NCBI RefSeq assembly: GCF_001640805.2
Contig: NC_066838.1
Span: 21,900,557 to 21,964,556, forward strand
Source: Lates calcarifer
Lineage: Eukaryota; Chordata; Actinopteri; Centropomidae
Length of the DNA: 64,000 nt
Reading direction: 5' to 3'
Shown one piece after another: positions 49,913-61,300 of the stretch (its first letter is position 1; every line of letters starts with the position of its first letter). A program made the translations under genes and the position numbers. Under the pieces are notes generated by a model that was not told the DNA's origin, searched no databases, and was given only the letters and a program-made list of their open reading frames with translations.

Positions 49913-51300
49913 TCCAGCTGAGTATGAAGAAACTTAAGCCATGATTGCTGAGGGGTGTTTTGATTTATCTTGTTCTGCTACAATTAATAATGATGACAAC
50001 AATAGCAATGATAACATTAATAAAAACAATAGCACAAGGAACCTGCAAGTCCACTCTTATTTCTTTTAAAATAAACACATTTCATTTTATCATTTTATTC
50101 ATTTTCATCTCACACACGCTGCAGATGTTTACGGACAAACCAACCTGCTCATTCAATTTTCTGTTTTTCTTTATAACATATATCTGAAACGCTGAGAAAA
50201 CTGGTGAGTCTGTTGTGTGTTTGAAACAGCCCTTAGTCAACATTAACACAGAGAGTAATTATAGTTATAACTATAATGTGCCATCAGCTGTAGCCCTCCT
50301 CTGTCAATGTTTGAGGGATTTTATGAGTTTTACTGTCGGTTTACCAACTTTTAATTCTACTGCTGCGAGGCACAGAAACGCCAATATCCCTTTGTTTTTT
50401 CACAGCAGTGGCGAGGAGAGCAGGCACAGTCAGAGGACCTGACAACACCAATATAGCTTTGAATAAGAGTTCCTGGGATGTCGGCGTTATCAAAAGCAGA
50501 GGCATCTGTTCCACTACTATTAAGCCCTTCCTGGTCATTAAATTTTAATGGAACATTGATTTCATGCTGGAACTACTCTTTCTGAGTGACTCAAAAGCCA
50601 GAGAAAAATATGGAAGAAAATAAAAATGAATCATGACAGCGGACAGGGATTATTATTCTGGGGCTTTTCTTGATTGGTTTCCAGGGAATATACAACACTT
50701 GAATTCAATCGCTTGTGTCCTTCAGTGTCCTCCAGCAGCACAGCAGCAGTATAATGAGACAGCAGGCAGAGCAGGGCAGAGCAGAGACTCAGAAACAAGA
50801 CACTTTGCTGCACACTCCTCTCTCTACAATGAGGGGGGAAGCAGTGATTTCACTTGTTGTTGCTGCTTCTACGCCAGTTATGTCGCCAAAGGCAAACAAA
50901 TAACTAAATAAAGTGTCTGTTTTCACATGCTGCTTCCTCTTACGAGCCGAACGACAAGTCTACAACCAAGTGTTGATTCTTCAGCTCACGGTGCTGCAGA
51001 CCTGCACATCTACATTCATGTGCAGCGCTCGCTAAAACTTTACCCCGGCAGATGTTGTCCCTTATCAGATTTTATGATGAAAGTAAATAACTGATTTCAT
51101 TACATGGCAATGGACTGTAAAATGGGGACCCGTGGAATCCAATTACATGACCCGTGGGTGTGCTATATGCGTGTGTGTGTGAAACAGCAGCAGTTGTGAG
51201 TGATCAGCACCAGGAGGCAGGTATAGGGAGACCGTGGCTCTGCATACATATCCGTGCAATGCTCCACAGCACGGCAGACAGCCATCACCTCCCACCACTA

Positions 51301-51320
51301 CCACACACACACACACACAC
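51301..51320. repeat. (AC)n short microsatellite
   Basis: Ten AC units. Confidence 0.9.
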
Positions 51321-51559
51321 TTGCATTCACTCCGGTAAATTATTGAAAACAACCTTCAAAATTGAGCGAGCTACACTCACACTTCAAAGATATTGACCTG
51401 AGAACACCATCATCTTCTGAGTGAGTGTCTGAGAGAAAATATAACAGCCCTCTGATGGGGTGAGGGGTTACCACAGGGTTACTGCTGACACCTACAGCAG
51501 CAGATACAAGGATACGACACAAAACAAAAGGCAGGGAGAAACACCATAGAATTCAATTA

Positions 51560-52780
51560 TCATGCTATTTATAGGAAAATAGTAATTATTCAAAGCTGCT
51601 ACCCTGCACAGACAAATTATCCTTACTGGTGAGATGACAAATTCATTCGAGGGGAAAGCGTTTTCATTGCAACTGGTGTCTTTCAGTTTCTCAAACATGA
51701 CAATCCTGAGCAACGCCTCACAATTTTTAAATAAAAAAGATAAAAAAATGTGAATATTTGATGTTTTTCTTTGCTGTTGTATAACAGTAAACTGAATATC
51801 TCTGAGCTTTGGACAGATGGTCTGGAAAAACAAGCCATTTGAAGACATCACTTCGGCCTTTTACAAAACTGTAATGAGCGTTTTTTCACTTTCAACAGGG
51901 TTAATTGAGAAACTAATGATAAGAACTGTTAGCTGCAGCTGTACAGACAAATTATCTTTATTGTTAAGATCACAGGCAAAGAATGCACATGGAGAGGATT
52001 TGTAATGGGTGTTGTCCATTTTAAGATCATTTGTGGGGAGAGCATTTTCATTGCACTTGGTTTCTCTCAGTTTCTCAACGAGGACAAAGCTGAAATGATT
52101 ACTGAAATAATTCATAAATCAGCTGACAGAAAAATAGTTTGATTAATACTAAATACTAAAAACTACCAAACATCCTCATAGTGTCTCACCTGTGAGAATT
52201 TGTATTGTTGTGTTGTTGTATTGATTTGAAATTGAATTAAAGCTGTGACAATAACCTGATTAATCGATAGTTGGTTGGCACAAATTGATCAGCAGCTATT
52301 TTAACAGCCAATTAAATGTTTTAGTCTTTTTTGAATAACAAAATGGCCAAACACTGATTGGTTCCAGATTTTCAAGTGTGAATATTTTATGTTTTCTCTT
52401 TGGGTTTTGGATGAATGGTCAGAAAAAGACAAACAATTTAAGGTTTGGAAAACTGTGACATCTTTGTCTATTTTTAGACACTTTGTAGATCAAACGATTA
52501 ATTGATTAGTTGAGTAAATAATAATGAGTGACAGCCCTGACTTTAATATCTTTGTGTTTTGGACTGTTGCTCTAAGCCATTTGAAGATGTCTCCTTGGGT
52601 TGTAGGGAAGTGATGATTTTACAGACCAAACAAATAATGAAAAATATAATCAACAGAAGAGCTGATGATGAAAATAATCAAGTTACAGCATTTTAAAAAG
52701 GAAAATAGAGAAAAAAGACATTCACAGTCATGGCTGGTGTCCATTTTAGTTGCAACTGGTGTCTCTCAGTTGCTCACAGG
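51560..52780. repeat. Cluster of family C copies with an internal duplication
   Basis: Several family C bodies lie head to tail (about 51740-51930, 52240-52540 and 52540-52690). A related block, ACAGACAAATTATC through GTTTTCATTGCAACTGGTGT to CTCAGTTTCTCAA, occurs at 51609-51700 and again at 51945-52080. Its final part recurs once more at about 52733-52780. On the opposite strand this gives two similar peptides (CNENAFPSN and CNENALPTN), which reflect DNA duplication, not coding. Confidence 0.6.
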
Positions 52781-55700
52781 TGAAGCAGAAAACATCATGT
52801 CATCTTTGTGATTATATAAACTATCATTACTCGATTCAACACAGCTCAACTGGTGCTGGCCCCGGCTCTGACCCTGCTCATACATCTGGCGCCATCTGTT
52901 GGCTGAACACCAACTGCCAGCGTAAACAACTCAACACCAATAAGCAGGCTTTCTTTGTTGATCTGGATTATTTTATTTTCTGAGTGAAAGCATGAATCTG
53001 TGTTTAAACAGTCTCAGTGTTGTAACCAGTTTGCATGCAAAACCACCCATCAAGAGGTTGGTAAAAAACCATTTGGTTCAACCAGTCAGAGCCAACCAAA
53101 CCGTAACTGTCCCTTTAAGAGCTAACAGTTTGTCTTTTCACATTCTGCATCACAGGAGAGATGCTCATTAAAAGCGCCTCCATTCCTCACTGTTTCATCA
53201 AGTGAGACTGCCAAGCTCTTTAACTCAGTGTTCTTGATGTTTGTGCTGTTTGTGTAAAACCCATCTGTTTCCCCGTCTCTCTGTTGGCAGAGGGTCCACC
53301 TCATCCGTATGCTTCTCTTTTTGAAGTCATGTCAAAATCACATTTTTATGCATCTAAGATATCCAACTTGTCATCAACACTCAGGGAGAAGTCAAGCAGG
53401 GCACTCCTTAAATAGCTCCCTTTTCCCTTCATATGCGATACATGCAGAAACAAGGATAGCAAAGGAGTTACAGAGATGAGGTTTTTATCGTTTGTTGCAC
53501 AGACAAATAAGATAATTTTGACAATGCTTTTGTGGCTTTCTATGCTGATAAAAAATGTTCTTCTGCTTCTGTTTTTTGGGGTAAAGTTAATGAACTGAAC
53601 TAAGTGTAAATGGAAAGAAAGGCCAGCGCTTAATCCACATCTAAATAACCTCTCTCCAAAGCACCACTTGTTCTCTCTCAGGGTGAGGTTGGGAAAGCAA
53701 ATTTATTTCAAGGCAAAGGGAAGATCATTAAACAGAAAAATCCCGTTCTGGGCAGCTGTACTCGAAGGAGATAGCGCAGAAAATAATTTCATAGGTTTAA
53801 GCAGCGAAGGCCACCAGTGAATAATCAACGTCGCTGAACAGATCAGTCACATTCAGCAACATCCACTGTTGCTAAACCGTGTCATGATTTCAGACACATT
53901 CATCTATCACACAGCTATAGTTTGAAGACTGAAAGTTGCCGTCAGAATAATTATCACTTTAAAAGCATGTCAACGTGTAAAAAAAAAAAAAGAAAGAAAG
54001 AAAAGAGAGAGAAGGTATAAATAAATATAGCTCACTTCCCCGTCGGAAAGCTGGCAGGTAATTTTCTCCAGCTGCTCTAAGTGTGACAATCCCACGGGGA
54101 CTGAAATCTAATATTAACAGCAAATCATTATGTGGGAACTGTTTTCCATGACCTGCCGCTGTACCTGTGTGACTAACTCAATCTAAGTAATTGAGATACG
54201 TTAGCAACTAGAATGCAGTCCTGCTGTGACAGCAGAGGGTCACACAGAGTGTAGTGGGACTCTAAACACACCTCAGTACTGGAGATGATTTACATGTCTA
54301 TATGCTTTGACTGACAGGGTCTCCTCTCTTCGTGTGATGCTGGTTTCTTTTGGTGCGTGATGAAGTGGCTTTTGATTGACAGCAAAGCAGCGACTCTGAC
54401 TTCGACACTGTATAAAGCCCAGGGGGGGGGGGTGTGTCACCATACATATTTACTATACTGTAGTTATTCAAACACCAAGTCATGGAGTCAGCATATTATA
54501 GTCTAATTGGAGTTTTTCAGTTGTTTTCACACCATACTGGTGTCAGCTAAATTGCTCTTTAAGGGGAAAAATGCAGAAAATCTGAGGTGGCTTTCAAAGC
54601 TAAGCTGTTTTTGAAGAAACTGTAAACAGATTGTTGCTGTTACTGCAAAACTATCACTTGACAGGAAGGCAAAAAAGTTGATTACATTTACTGCTGCACC
54701 TAAATTACACAATGTATTTTGCTCAGTTTTTTTTCCCAACAAAGATATGTAATGTACTGATACCACTGTAAATGATTATATACTATATATAGACCTCCTT
54801 CATGTTGTAACTGATCCCTGTGTGACCAATTAATCAACATAAAAGGCGTTGCCATTGTAGTTCAAAGTATCTGTAATAATTCAATATAATGGCCTGCCTC
54901 TCCTGTCCAAGAAATCATTTTTAATTGCCTCATTAGAAGATGCTTTAGCTGTGGGTTGGAGAAAACAACAATAGTTCTGTTTCTGCTCCACCGCCGCAAG
55001 ATCTTTGAAGCTTACCCACTTACCTGTGTGAAGCTGCGAGCCCAGACGTCCTTTTTTGTAACCACAGCAACCTGGCTGGCTCTTTGAAAATCCCTGCAAA
55101 AATAGAATATCACCAACTAGTGCCCTTTGAAGGAGGAAGCCTATATTACGCAACAGTTGACAATATAAGTCAGTGACTTATTAAAGACCACTGTCACCAA
55201 AGGATTCTGGACTTGTAGCGACTCTTTTCAACAACATGGCTAATTGCTGGAGTGAATTTTAATGAGAGACGGTTTGGCCATGAAATGAATAAGTTATCTC
55301 ACAAGAAGGGGGTAAAGTTTGTGTTTATCACAAGAACTTGCCACAAAGTACTCAACATGTTACCTCAAATGAAGGCCTGTTTACATGGTAAGAAGCAAAC
55401 CATTTAACCCTGATGTTAAAAAAAACTCTGAACATTGTTTCATCAGCTTGATGCCTCATTACTTCTCCAAAGATCTGCTTCTTAACATGATTTTAGGGCT
55501 GGTTCGGTGGTAGAGGTGTGGGGATGGGGAGACAAGGAGGCTGATCTGTTGGTCCTGGTACCAGGGAGATGCTAACAACTTGCTAAAAGTTTGCCTGCAT
55601 TAATCAACTGATGTCAGCTAAAATAGGAATGAAATGTAAATACACACAGTAGCCTTATTTCACTATGAAATAAGCTAACAGGTTAATTTCCACCAATCAT

Positions 55701-56220
55701 GGATCACACTCACCTTTCTGTGTGAAAAATGGAGTGACATACTGTCATCCATCTTTTTTCTCTGCTGTCTTTCTTTTCAGTTTTGGAAGCCAGGTTTTTC
55801 TATTGGAAGCTGAGACGTGATGCTAACTGCTATCAATTAATGTTTGCCTGGTTTGGGGGGCAGGACTGAACCATGTAAATTAAGTTGGAGGGTTTGGTTC
55901 TCTGAATATTTACTTTTTGCCAAAAACAAGAAAAGAAAAAGAAACCTTAAGTTTTACTTGTACATTGTAAATAAAATAGTCGATTAGTGATGATAACTTA
56001 GTCATTTAAAATTGAAAAAAATGTACCTAATTTTACCCTTTTTAGTGCCCCTGTCAGATATTATCCTACTGTATGTATTTAAAAATTATATTCAATAAAA
56101 TTCACTTGTAATGAAAATGTATTATCCAATAGCATTTAACAATACGATGTAATTGTTATTTTTCTAATTCTATTAATATGATTATATATATTAATTAATT
56201 AATTATAATTATTATTTGAA
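52781..56220. other. Intergenic between scrt2 and srxn1, second part
   Basis: No gene is recognised. A poly-G run is at 54422-54431. The block at 53700-54250 is unique and dense in words such as TGTGACAATCCCACGGGGAC, TCTAATATTAACAGCAAAT and ACTCAATCTAAGTAATTGAG. It is a candidate conserved non-coding element. AT-rich sequence precedes the srxn1 promoter. Confidence 0.35.
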
Positions 56221-56264
56221 TAATGAGTGTTTTGGACTCCGTACTAATGTAGGTTAATTCAAGC

Positions 56265-56416
56265 AGAGCGGGGCGGATGTTGTTCAATGATGATTGACAG
56301 CGCGGTGGACCAATGAAAACCTTCCGTTAAAGATATGACGCAGTCCGCAAGACGTTACCATCCAGGAAGTAAAGAAACAGCAGTAAACACCGACAGCAAC
56401 TACAGCCGGTAGATTA
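56265..56416 (+). promoter_or_regulatory. srxn1: srxn1 promoter with antioxidant response element core
   Basis: The short promoter contains a GC box (GGGGCGG, 56270-56276), TGACAGCGC (56295-56303, matching the TGACNNNGC core bound by Nrf2-small Maf), a CCAAT box (56310-56314) and an ETS-type CAGGAAGT (56363-56370). No TATA box is obvious. Sulfiredoxin is an established Nrf2 target in vertebrates, so the element fits. Occupancy is inferred. The 5' UTR begins somewhere near 56340-56400. Confidence 0.5.
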
Positions 56417-57611
56417 ATGTTTCGTTTGTGGCTCGGCAGTAAAACTCGAGTGAAGTTTGTTTTATCCGGTAGAAACATGTCAGTAACGTCCTCTGAGTCT
56501 AGCCCAGCGGACGATAAACACAGCGACAACCGGTCTATTCACTCGGACATGGTGGAGGAGGTTCACCACGTCCCATTAAACGTCCTCATTAGACCGTTTC
56601 CTCCGGTACTGGACGACCTGAAAGTCCAGAGTCTGATGGACACAATTAAGGTAATGTAGCTATGGTTTTATCTGCAGACAAGTGGTAGAAAGTAACTAAA
56701 TACATTTACTCAGCTACTGTTGGCTACTTAAGTAAAATCTTGAGCTACCTTTAATATTGCTGTGTACTTGAGCCCCACTACATTTTAGAGGCAAATATTG
56801 TACTTTGTACTCCACTACATTTATCTGACAGCCGTAGTTACTTTTTAAATTAAAGAATAACTCCGGTATTTTTAAACCTGGGCCTTATTTTCTCATGTTT
56901 TTTTTTTTTTGTGTTAATGATAGGTAATGGGGACAAAAATCTTTGGAATTGGTTGAAACAGTACCACTGCCTTGATCTGTTAGTTTGTGTTATTGTGTGA
57001 CTGTCAGTGGTGGAAGAAGTATTCAGATTCTTTACATAGCCTAGGTAAAGGCGGCGAAAATATTGGAGTTATGCTCGAAGTTTTTTTTTTTTTTGAAAAC
57101 ATGATAAGCTCGTTAATGCAAATACAAAACTCCTTACATAAGGCAATAAAGTATACAGTATACAGAAAAATACCAAAAAATGACCAAAACTTTGTGTAGA
57201 TTATTTTTTTCTTTCATCTCTGGTAACGCTTAGCTCCTCAACCATCCTGTAGTTTCCATCTAATCATTATAATATAATGTATCATGTATTATTTGTGATA
57301 TGACAGTACAAATCAATAAAGATAAGGCTTTTTTGCAGTAGTGCATCAGTCATATGATCATAAATTCTGCTGTATGAAGTAACTGACTTCTTCTCTTCCA
57401 GGAGACAGCCGACGTAAGCATTGTTCCTCCCATTGATGTGCTCTGGATCAAAGGTAGAGAGGGGGGAAATTACTACTATTCTTTTGGAGGCTGTCACAGG
57501 TTCGCTGCGTATCAGAGGCTGAACATGCCGACCATTCCAGCCAAGATCATTAAATCAAACATCTCAGACCTTAGCACTTACTTGGGAGCTTCAACACCTG
57601 ATCTGCGGTGA
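56417..57611 (+). CDS. srxn1: Sulfiredoxin 1
   Basis: Exons 56417-56650 and 57402-57611 join in phase 0 (AAG|GAG) to 147 aa. The human protein is 137 aa. Sulfiredoxin is an ATP-dependent reductase that repairs the sulfinic form of 2-Cys peroxiredoxins. The conserved core begins at SIHS (40-43), followed by [27 protein letters not shown] and [10 protein letters not shown]. The catalytic [14 protein letters not shown] block has its cysteine at residue 109. The C-terminus is [10 protein letters not shown]. Two in-frame starts exist. The ATG at 56417 has a weak context (T at -3), and the ATG at 56477 (Met21) has A at -3 and gives 127 aa. The extra 20 residues are basic and hydrophobic with no acidic residue, like a mitochondrial presequence. 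The stop is TGA at 57609-57611. Confidence 0.93.
56681..56860. repeat. Dispersed repeat family A, 5' part, in srxn1 intron
   Basis: Begins AGTGGTAGAAAGTAACTAAA and continues GGCTACTTAAGTAAAATCTT, GTACTCCACTACATTTATCT and GACAGCCGTAGTTAC, in the same order as other family A copies. Confidence 0.65.
57005..57200. repeat. Family A fragment in opposite orientation, in srxn1 intron
   Basis: CAGTGGTGGAAGAAGTATTC is the reverse complement of the usual family A tail (GAATACTTCTTCCACCACTG). The interior is diverged and has a poly-T insert near 57079-57094. The right edge is uncertain. Confidence 0.5.
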
Positions 57612-58230
57612 TGCTTTTTTTTCCTTCTTTTTTTCTTTGGACACACACACAGTTATGACTCTTCTGTTGCAGCTGGTGTCTGCAAAGCAAAGGATTTACC
57701 AGCAGGGGGAAATGTAACTCTTCACTTAAAGACATGACATTGAAATGTGATTTAAAGAGGGTGTGTGTTTGTAAATGTGTGTTTTTATAAGTTAAACATT
57801 TTTACCAAGTGAACATCTGTCATTTAATAGCTTTAACCACCAGCTGTACTTGCACATAGTAAAAGTAATTGAAATGGTTATTTTACAGTTATTTTCAAGT
57901 ACGTCTGAAAACATGATGATGAAGCCGTTGCTACGGCAGGGATTGTCGCCATTTTTTACACAGCAAGTGTAGAATTCTACAGGTCTTACTAATATCATTG
58001 CTGTCATAGTCTCATTTTTATGGTCCTGGACCCTGTTTCCCAATAACAATCGATGCTTAGCAATTAAAGCAACATTATGTAACTATTTTATCCTAAAATA
58101 AAAGCTTCAAAATTATTGTGATGGTACACTGACTTGTAATATGGAGAATGGCGCCTCTTTCATTTCCACTTCACACCAGTTTGTCATGTCAAACACAAAA
58201 GAAGCTAGCTCGGTAATTCTGTATTTCATT
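57612..58230. other. srxn1 3' UTR and downstream flank
   Basis: No canonical AATAAA occurs soon after the stop. ATTAAA at 58063-58068 and AATAAA at 58097-58102 are the first good candidates. They lie inside sequence (TTAAAGCAACATTATGTAAC) that resembles the terminus of the element at 63339-63887. The srxn1 poly(A) site may therefore be provided by a transposon-derived end. Confidence 0.4.
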
Positions 58231-58310
58231 TAAGATAAGATAATCCTTTATTAGTCCCACAACAGGGAAATTTACATTGTTGCACCAGCATCAGAGATTG
58301 AAAAGATAGA
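58231..58310. repeat. Interspersed repeat end, GATAAGATAATCCTTTATTAG
   Basis: TAAGATAATCCTTTATTAGT, CCCACAACAGGGAAATTTAC and ATTGTTGCACCAGCA form a word order that I recognise as an abundant teleost repeat terminus. The class and the other boundary are not assigned. Confidence 0.5.
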
Positions 58311-61300
58311 AAAAAAGGCATAAATACAAGTGGAAAACAAGGTATAAGCAAGATGATATTATAAAAAATATAAACTTAAGAACAGTATAAACGGGACAAT
58401 GTCATAAAAATATGAAAAAAGGAGCAATATACGCAGGACTATATACATAGAGACAGATTTATCATCTCCTTTGATTAATATTTTGTTTGTTAACTGAGCA
58501 ATTAACAGGCTTTGTTTTCTGTACATGAGCTGTTAACCTCTAGGGGTCCACTGTTTCCAGTACCTGTAACTGCTGCGACTTTAATGAATTTAATGCGCCA
58601 GTGTCCTGTAAATGCCACTTGTGGCGGCAGGGGCCGCTGTTGCTGCTGCTCAGCAAAGATTATATGAGTCTGAAATCACTATTTGACTGCCTGGATTATA
58701 TCCACTATACAGTACCTTCAAAAATGACACAATGGTGCAAGCAAAATACAAAACTTTATGGTAACAGTCCCACAGTGCAATGCATTGCACTGAGAGCAGT
58801 GAATGAATGGATGAGGCGGTGACCTCAGACATCCCAGGGTCCTGAATCTGAAGCAAAAAGGTAAATTCATCCATCACTTACTGTATTGTTATATAGACGT
58901 CTCTGCTAAGTACCATTCTAGTTTACACCTCTGATTTTCCCACTGTGGTATGTCAAAATGTCCTCCACAGCAGCTTTTCATTCAGTTGCACCTTTTGAGT
59001 TCCTCCTATGATAAAGATTCAAATGCAAGTTGTCTCACATCTGAGCTATTTTGGTCTAACTTCACATCAAAATGTCCCTGTGGCCATTCGTTCTTTTTGT
59101 AGCACTTGTGTTAATTTTAGAAATCAGATGTTGCCGAGCTGCTTTGTGCACATGAGGACAAACTGAATATGCAATGTGGGACAAACCTAGAAGGAAAAAA
59201 CATGATGGTAACAGTGCTAATAATTGAGCAGGACTGCACCAAATGTCGCAGCAACATTCAGTATCAGTACATCAAACTTTGTGAAAGGTCTGGTGTCACA
59301 CAGTTGCCAGTTTTTCAGTGATATGTGCCACTTTGTTCATGCACAGTCAAGTTTGATTGCGATGTTTCAGACAGCAACAAGAAGACGAGGTGATAGAAAG
59401 GAGCCTATAGACCAGATGGTTTGTAGAAGGAGTCAGGTGTTATGAGAGCATCGGGCTGACAAACGTCTTCTGTCAAGATGTTGCTCAGTCTTGCTGAGTT
59501 TGCCCCCTCTTCCCAACATCAGTCTTTCTTGCTCGTCGTCTCTGAAAAAGATCCCTCCTGTAACCTTCCAGATATTGTGTTTTGTCAAAGACAGAGAAGA
59601 AATGGGAAGCTCATTCACACTTTAGTCGCACAGGTCAGCTCATATGAAAATCTGCTTAAATCAGAACCTTTTCTCACTTCCTTGAAGGGTCCTCAGATAA
59701 AAGCATTTTACAAGTTTTTATGAAGACAGCCTGATTTATGGCTCTCTCTTCACACTATTACTTGCAAGAATTAACATTAAAAGCAGCCTGTTGCCTTTCT
59801 TAAATATGCCAAATAATGATATTAATGGTTGCCACTGTTATTAATAATTTTAAATAAATGCGTAAGTATATTATATAAAGACCTGTTTGTTGTTTGTTTG
59901 TTGTCACTGACCTTGAGACTGGCCCTGCTTCCTAAATCAAGCCAGACAACAGTTCCCTCGCCTCCGTTGTAGAGGAAGGAAACTGTAGGGTTGCAGAACA
60001 ACATAGGTAAACTATACATTGCAGGTCACTGCACACAGATGAGGACTTTCCGACGTCAGCGCCCTCCACAATGCGAGCTTGGGGCCGCTTGATGGTCTCC
60101 CTTTGTGGCCATCGAGGAAATGAAGGGAGACCCGGGGCAGTTTTTACCGACCGGCCTCTAAAGGCCTCTAAATTTCTCCTCTGAATCGTCGCGTGTGAGA
60201 AGATTTCCTGTAGCTCGCTCACTGTCTGGAAGTAACCATATCCTCAAAGGGTTTTTGACACGCAACACCAGTATGAAAAAATATATTGCACCTGTTGCTG
60301 TCGGGGAGCAGTTTCCATGGGTGGTTCTGTACGCTTTATCTTTGAGGATTTAAGCAGATCAGAAAGAGAGATTTAGGGGGCTAAGAAGAGGAAGTGTTTG
60401 TGGCCATGTCAGTTCTCATTTACTGTTTTTACCATTTGCTGTTGTATTGCTCAGAGATGACTCAACGAATTAACTTGCGATGACTACCCCATGTTTATAA
60501 ATCTGTCATGAGATTTGTTGGGTTTTATCTTCTCTGCTCAGCATAGATTCTTATCTTTGTCGATTGAAACAAAGCAGATAAATCATGAATTTTAGGAGAC
60601 TATTTTTGTAATTGCTCCAACAAACATCACAATAACTAGTGATTGAGGAATATAGAACACAGCTGACTGATACTGAAAATGTTTTTTAATGTGCAAAAAG
60701 TTGAAATGGTTCAGACAGTAGTTATTGTGAGGCTCAGGGGCTCTGAGTAGCATCTTAGTTTGAGCATGATGTGGTTGTGCTATGATAAATAGATTTCTAC
60801 AATTAGAAGTACTAAAGCAACAGAAGACACATTACTAACTAACTAACTGCAAATTGATGCTTAAAACTTAATTTTAAAGCACTGATTAAGGACTAATGAT
60901 ATCTGGACGCCAGAGTTGTATTTTATGCATCTTATTCATCTGAGACGCAGTATTTATTGTGTTAATAAACTAGTTTTATTAGCTCAGTATGACTTTTGAG
61001 GCGATATTAAACTGGTTTTAACATCTCCGTGCCCACAGATTCCCCTATTTTTAGGGTAACATGTCTGTATTGTAAGACACTGGACGAACTGAGATTAGAT
61101 AACTAGACTCAGGGGTATATTAAAAGAGAAGAACCTGCCAGTTGATTAAAATTTTACAAGCCTGCTTTTATATTCTGTTTTTATTATGGCAGATCACAAT
61201 GAGCTAAATACTGATAGAATGAGCTTTTCCCGCTGTCTTCTTGTCAGTGCTGGGTCTATAAAGTGATCCAGTGTCAGAATAAAGCTACTGGGACCTAAGC

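Larger units (their letters stand above)
47985..51559. other. Intergenic between scrt2 and srxn1, first part
   Basis: No gene is recognised. Visible items are a CT-rich tract at 49857-49912, an AC repeat at 51301-51320 and two TGTAAATA words at 49431 and 49441. A unique block at 48780-48910 contains a perfect POU octamer. A possible repeat with AT-rich sequence occupies 49380-49560. Confidence 0.4.
56651..57401 (+). other. srxn1: srxn1 intron 1 with repeat insertions
   Basis: A 751-bp intron with donor AAG|GTAATG and acceptor CTCTTCCAG|GAG. Most of it consists of family A repeat sequence and poly-T tracts, listed separately. Confidence 0.9.

Noticed and set aside
51492..52115. Two antisense frames with similar peptides (CNENAFPSN / CNENALPTN)
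   Set aside because: The similarity is explained by a DNA-level duplication of repeat sequence, not by a protein family.
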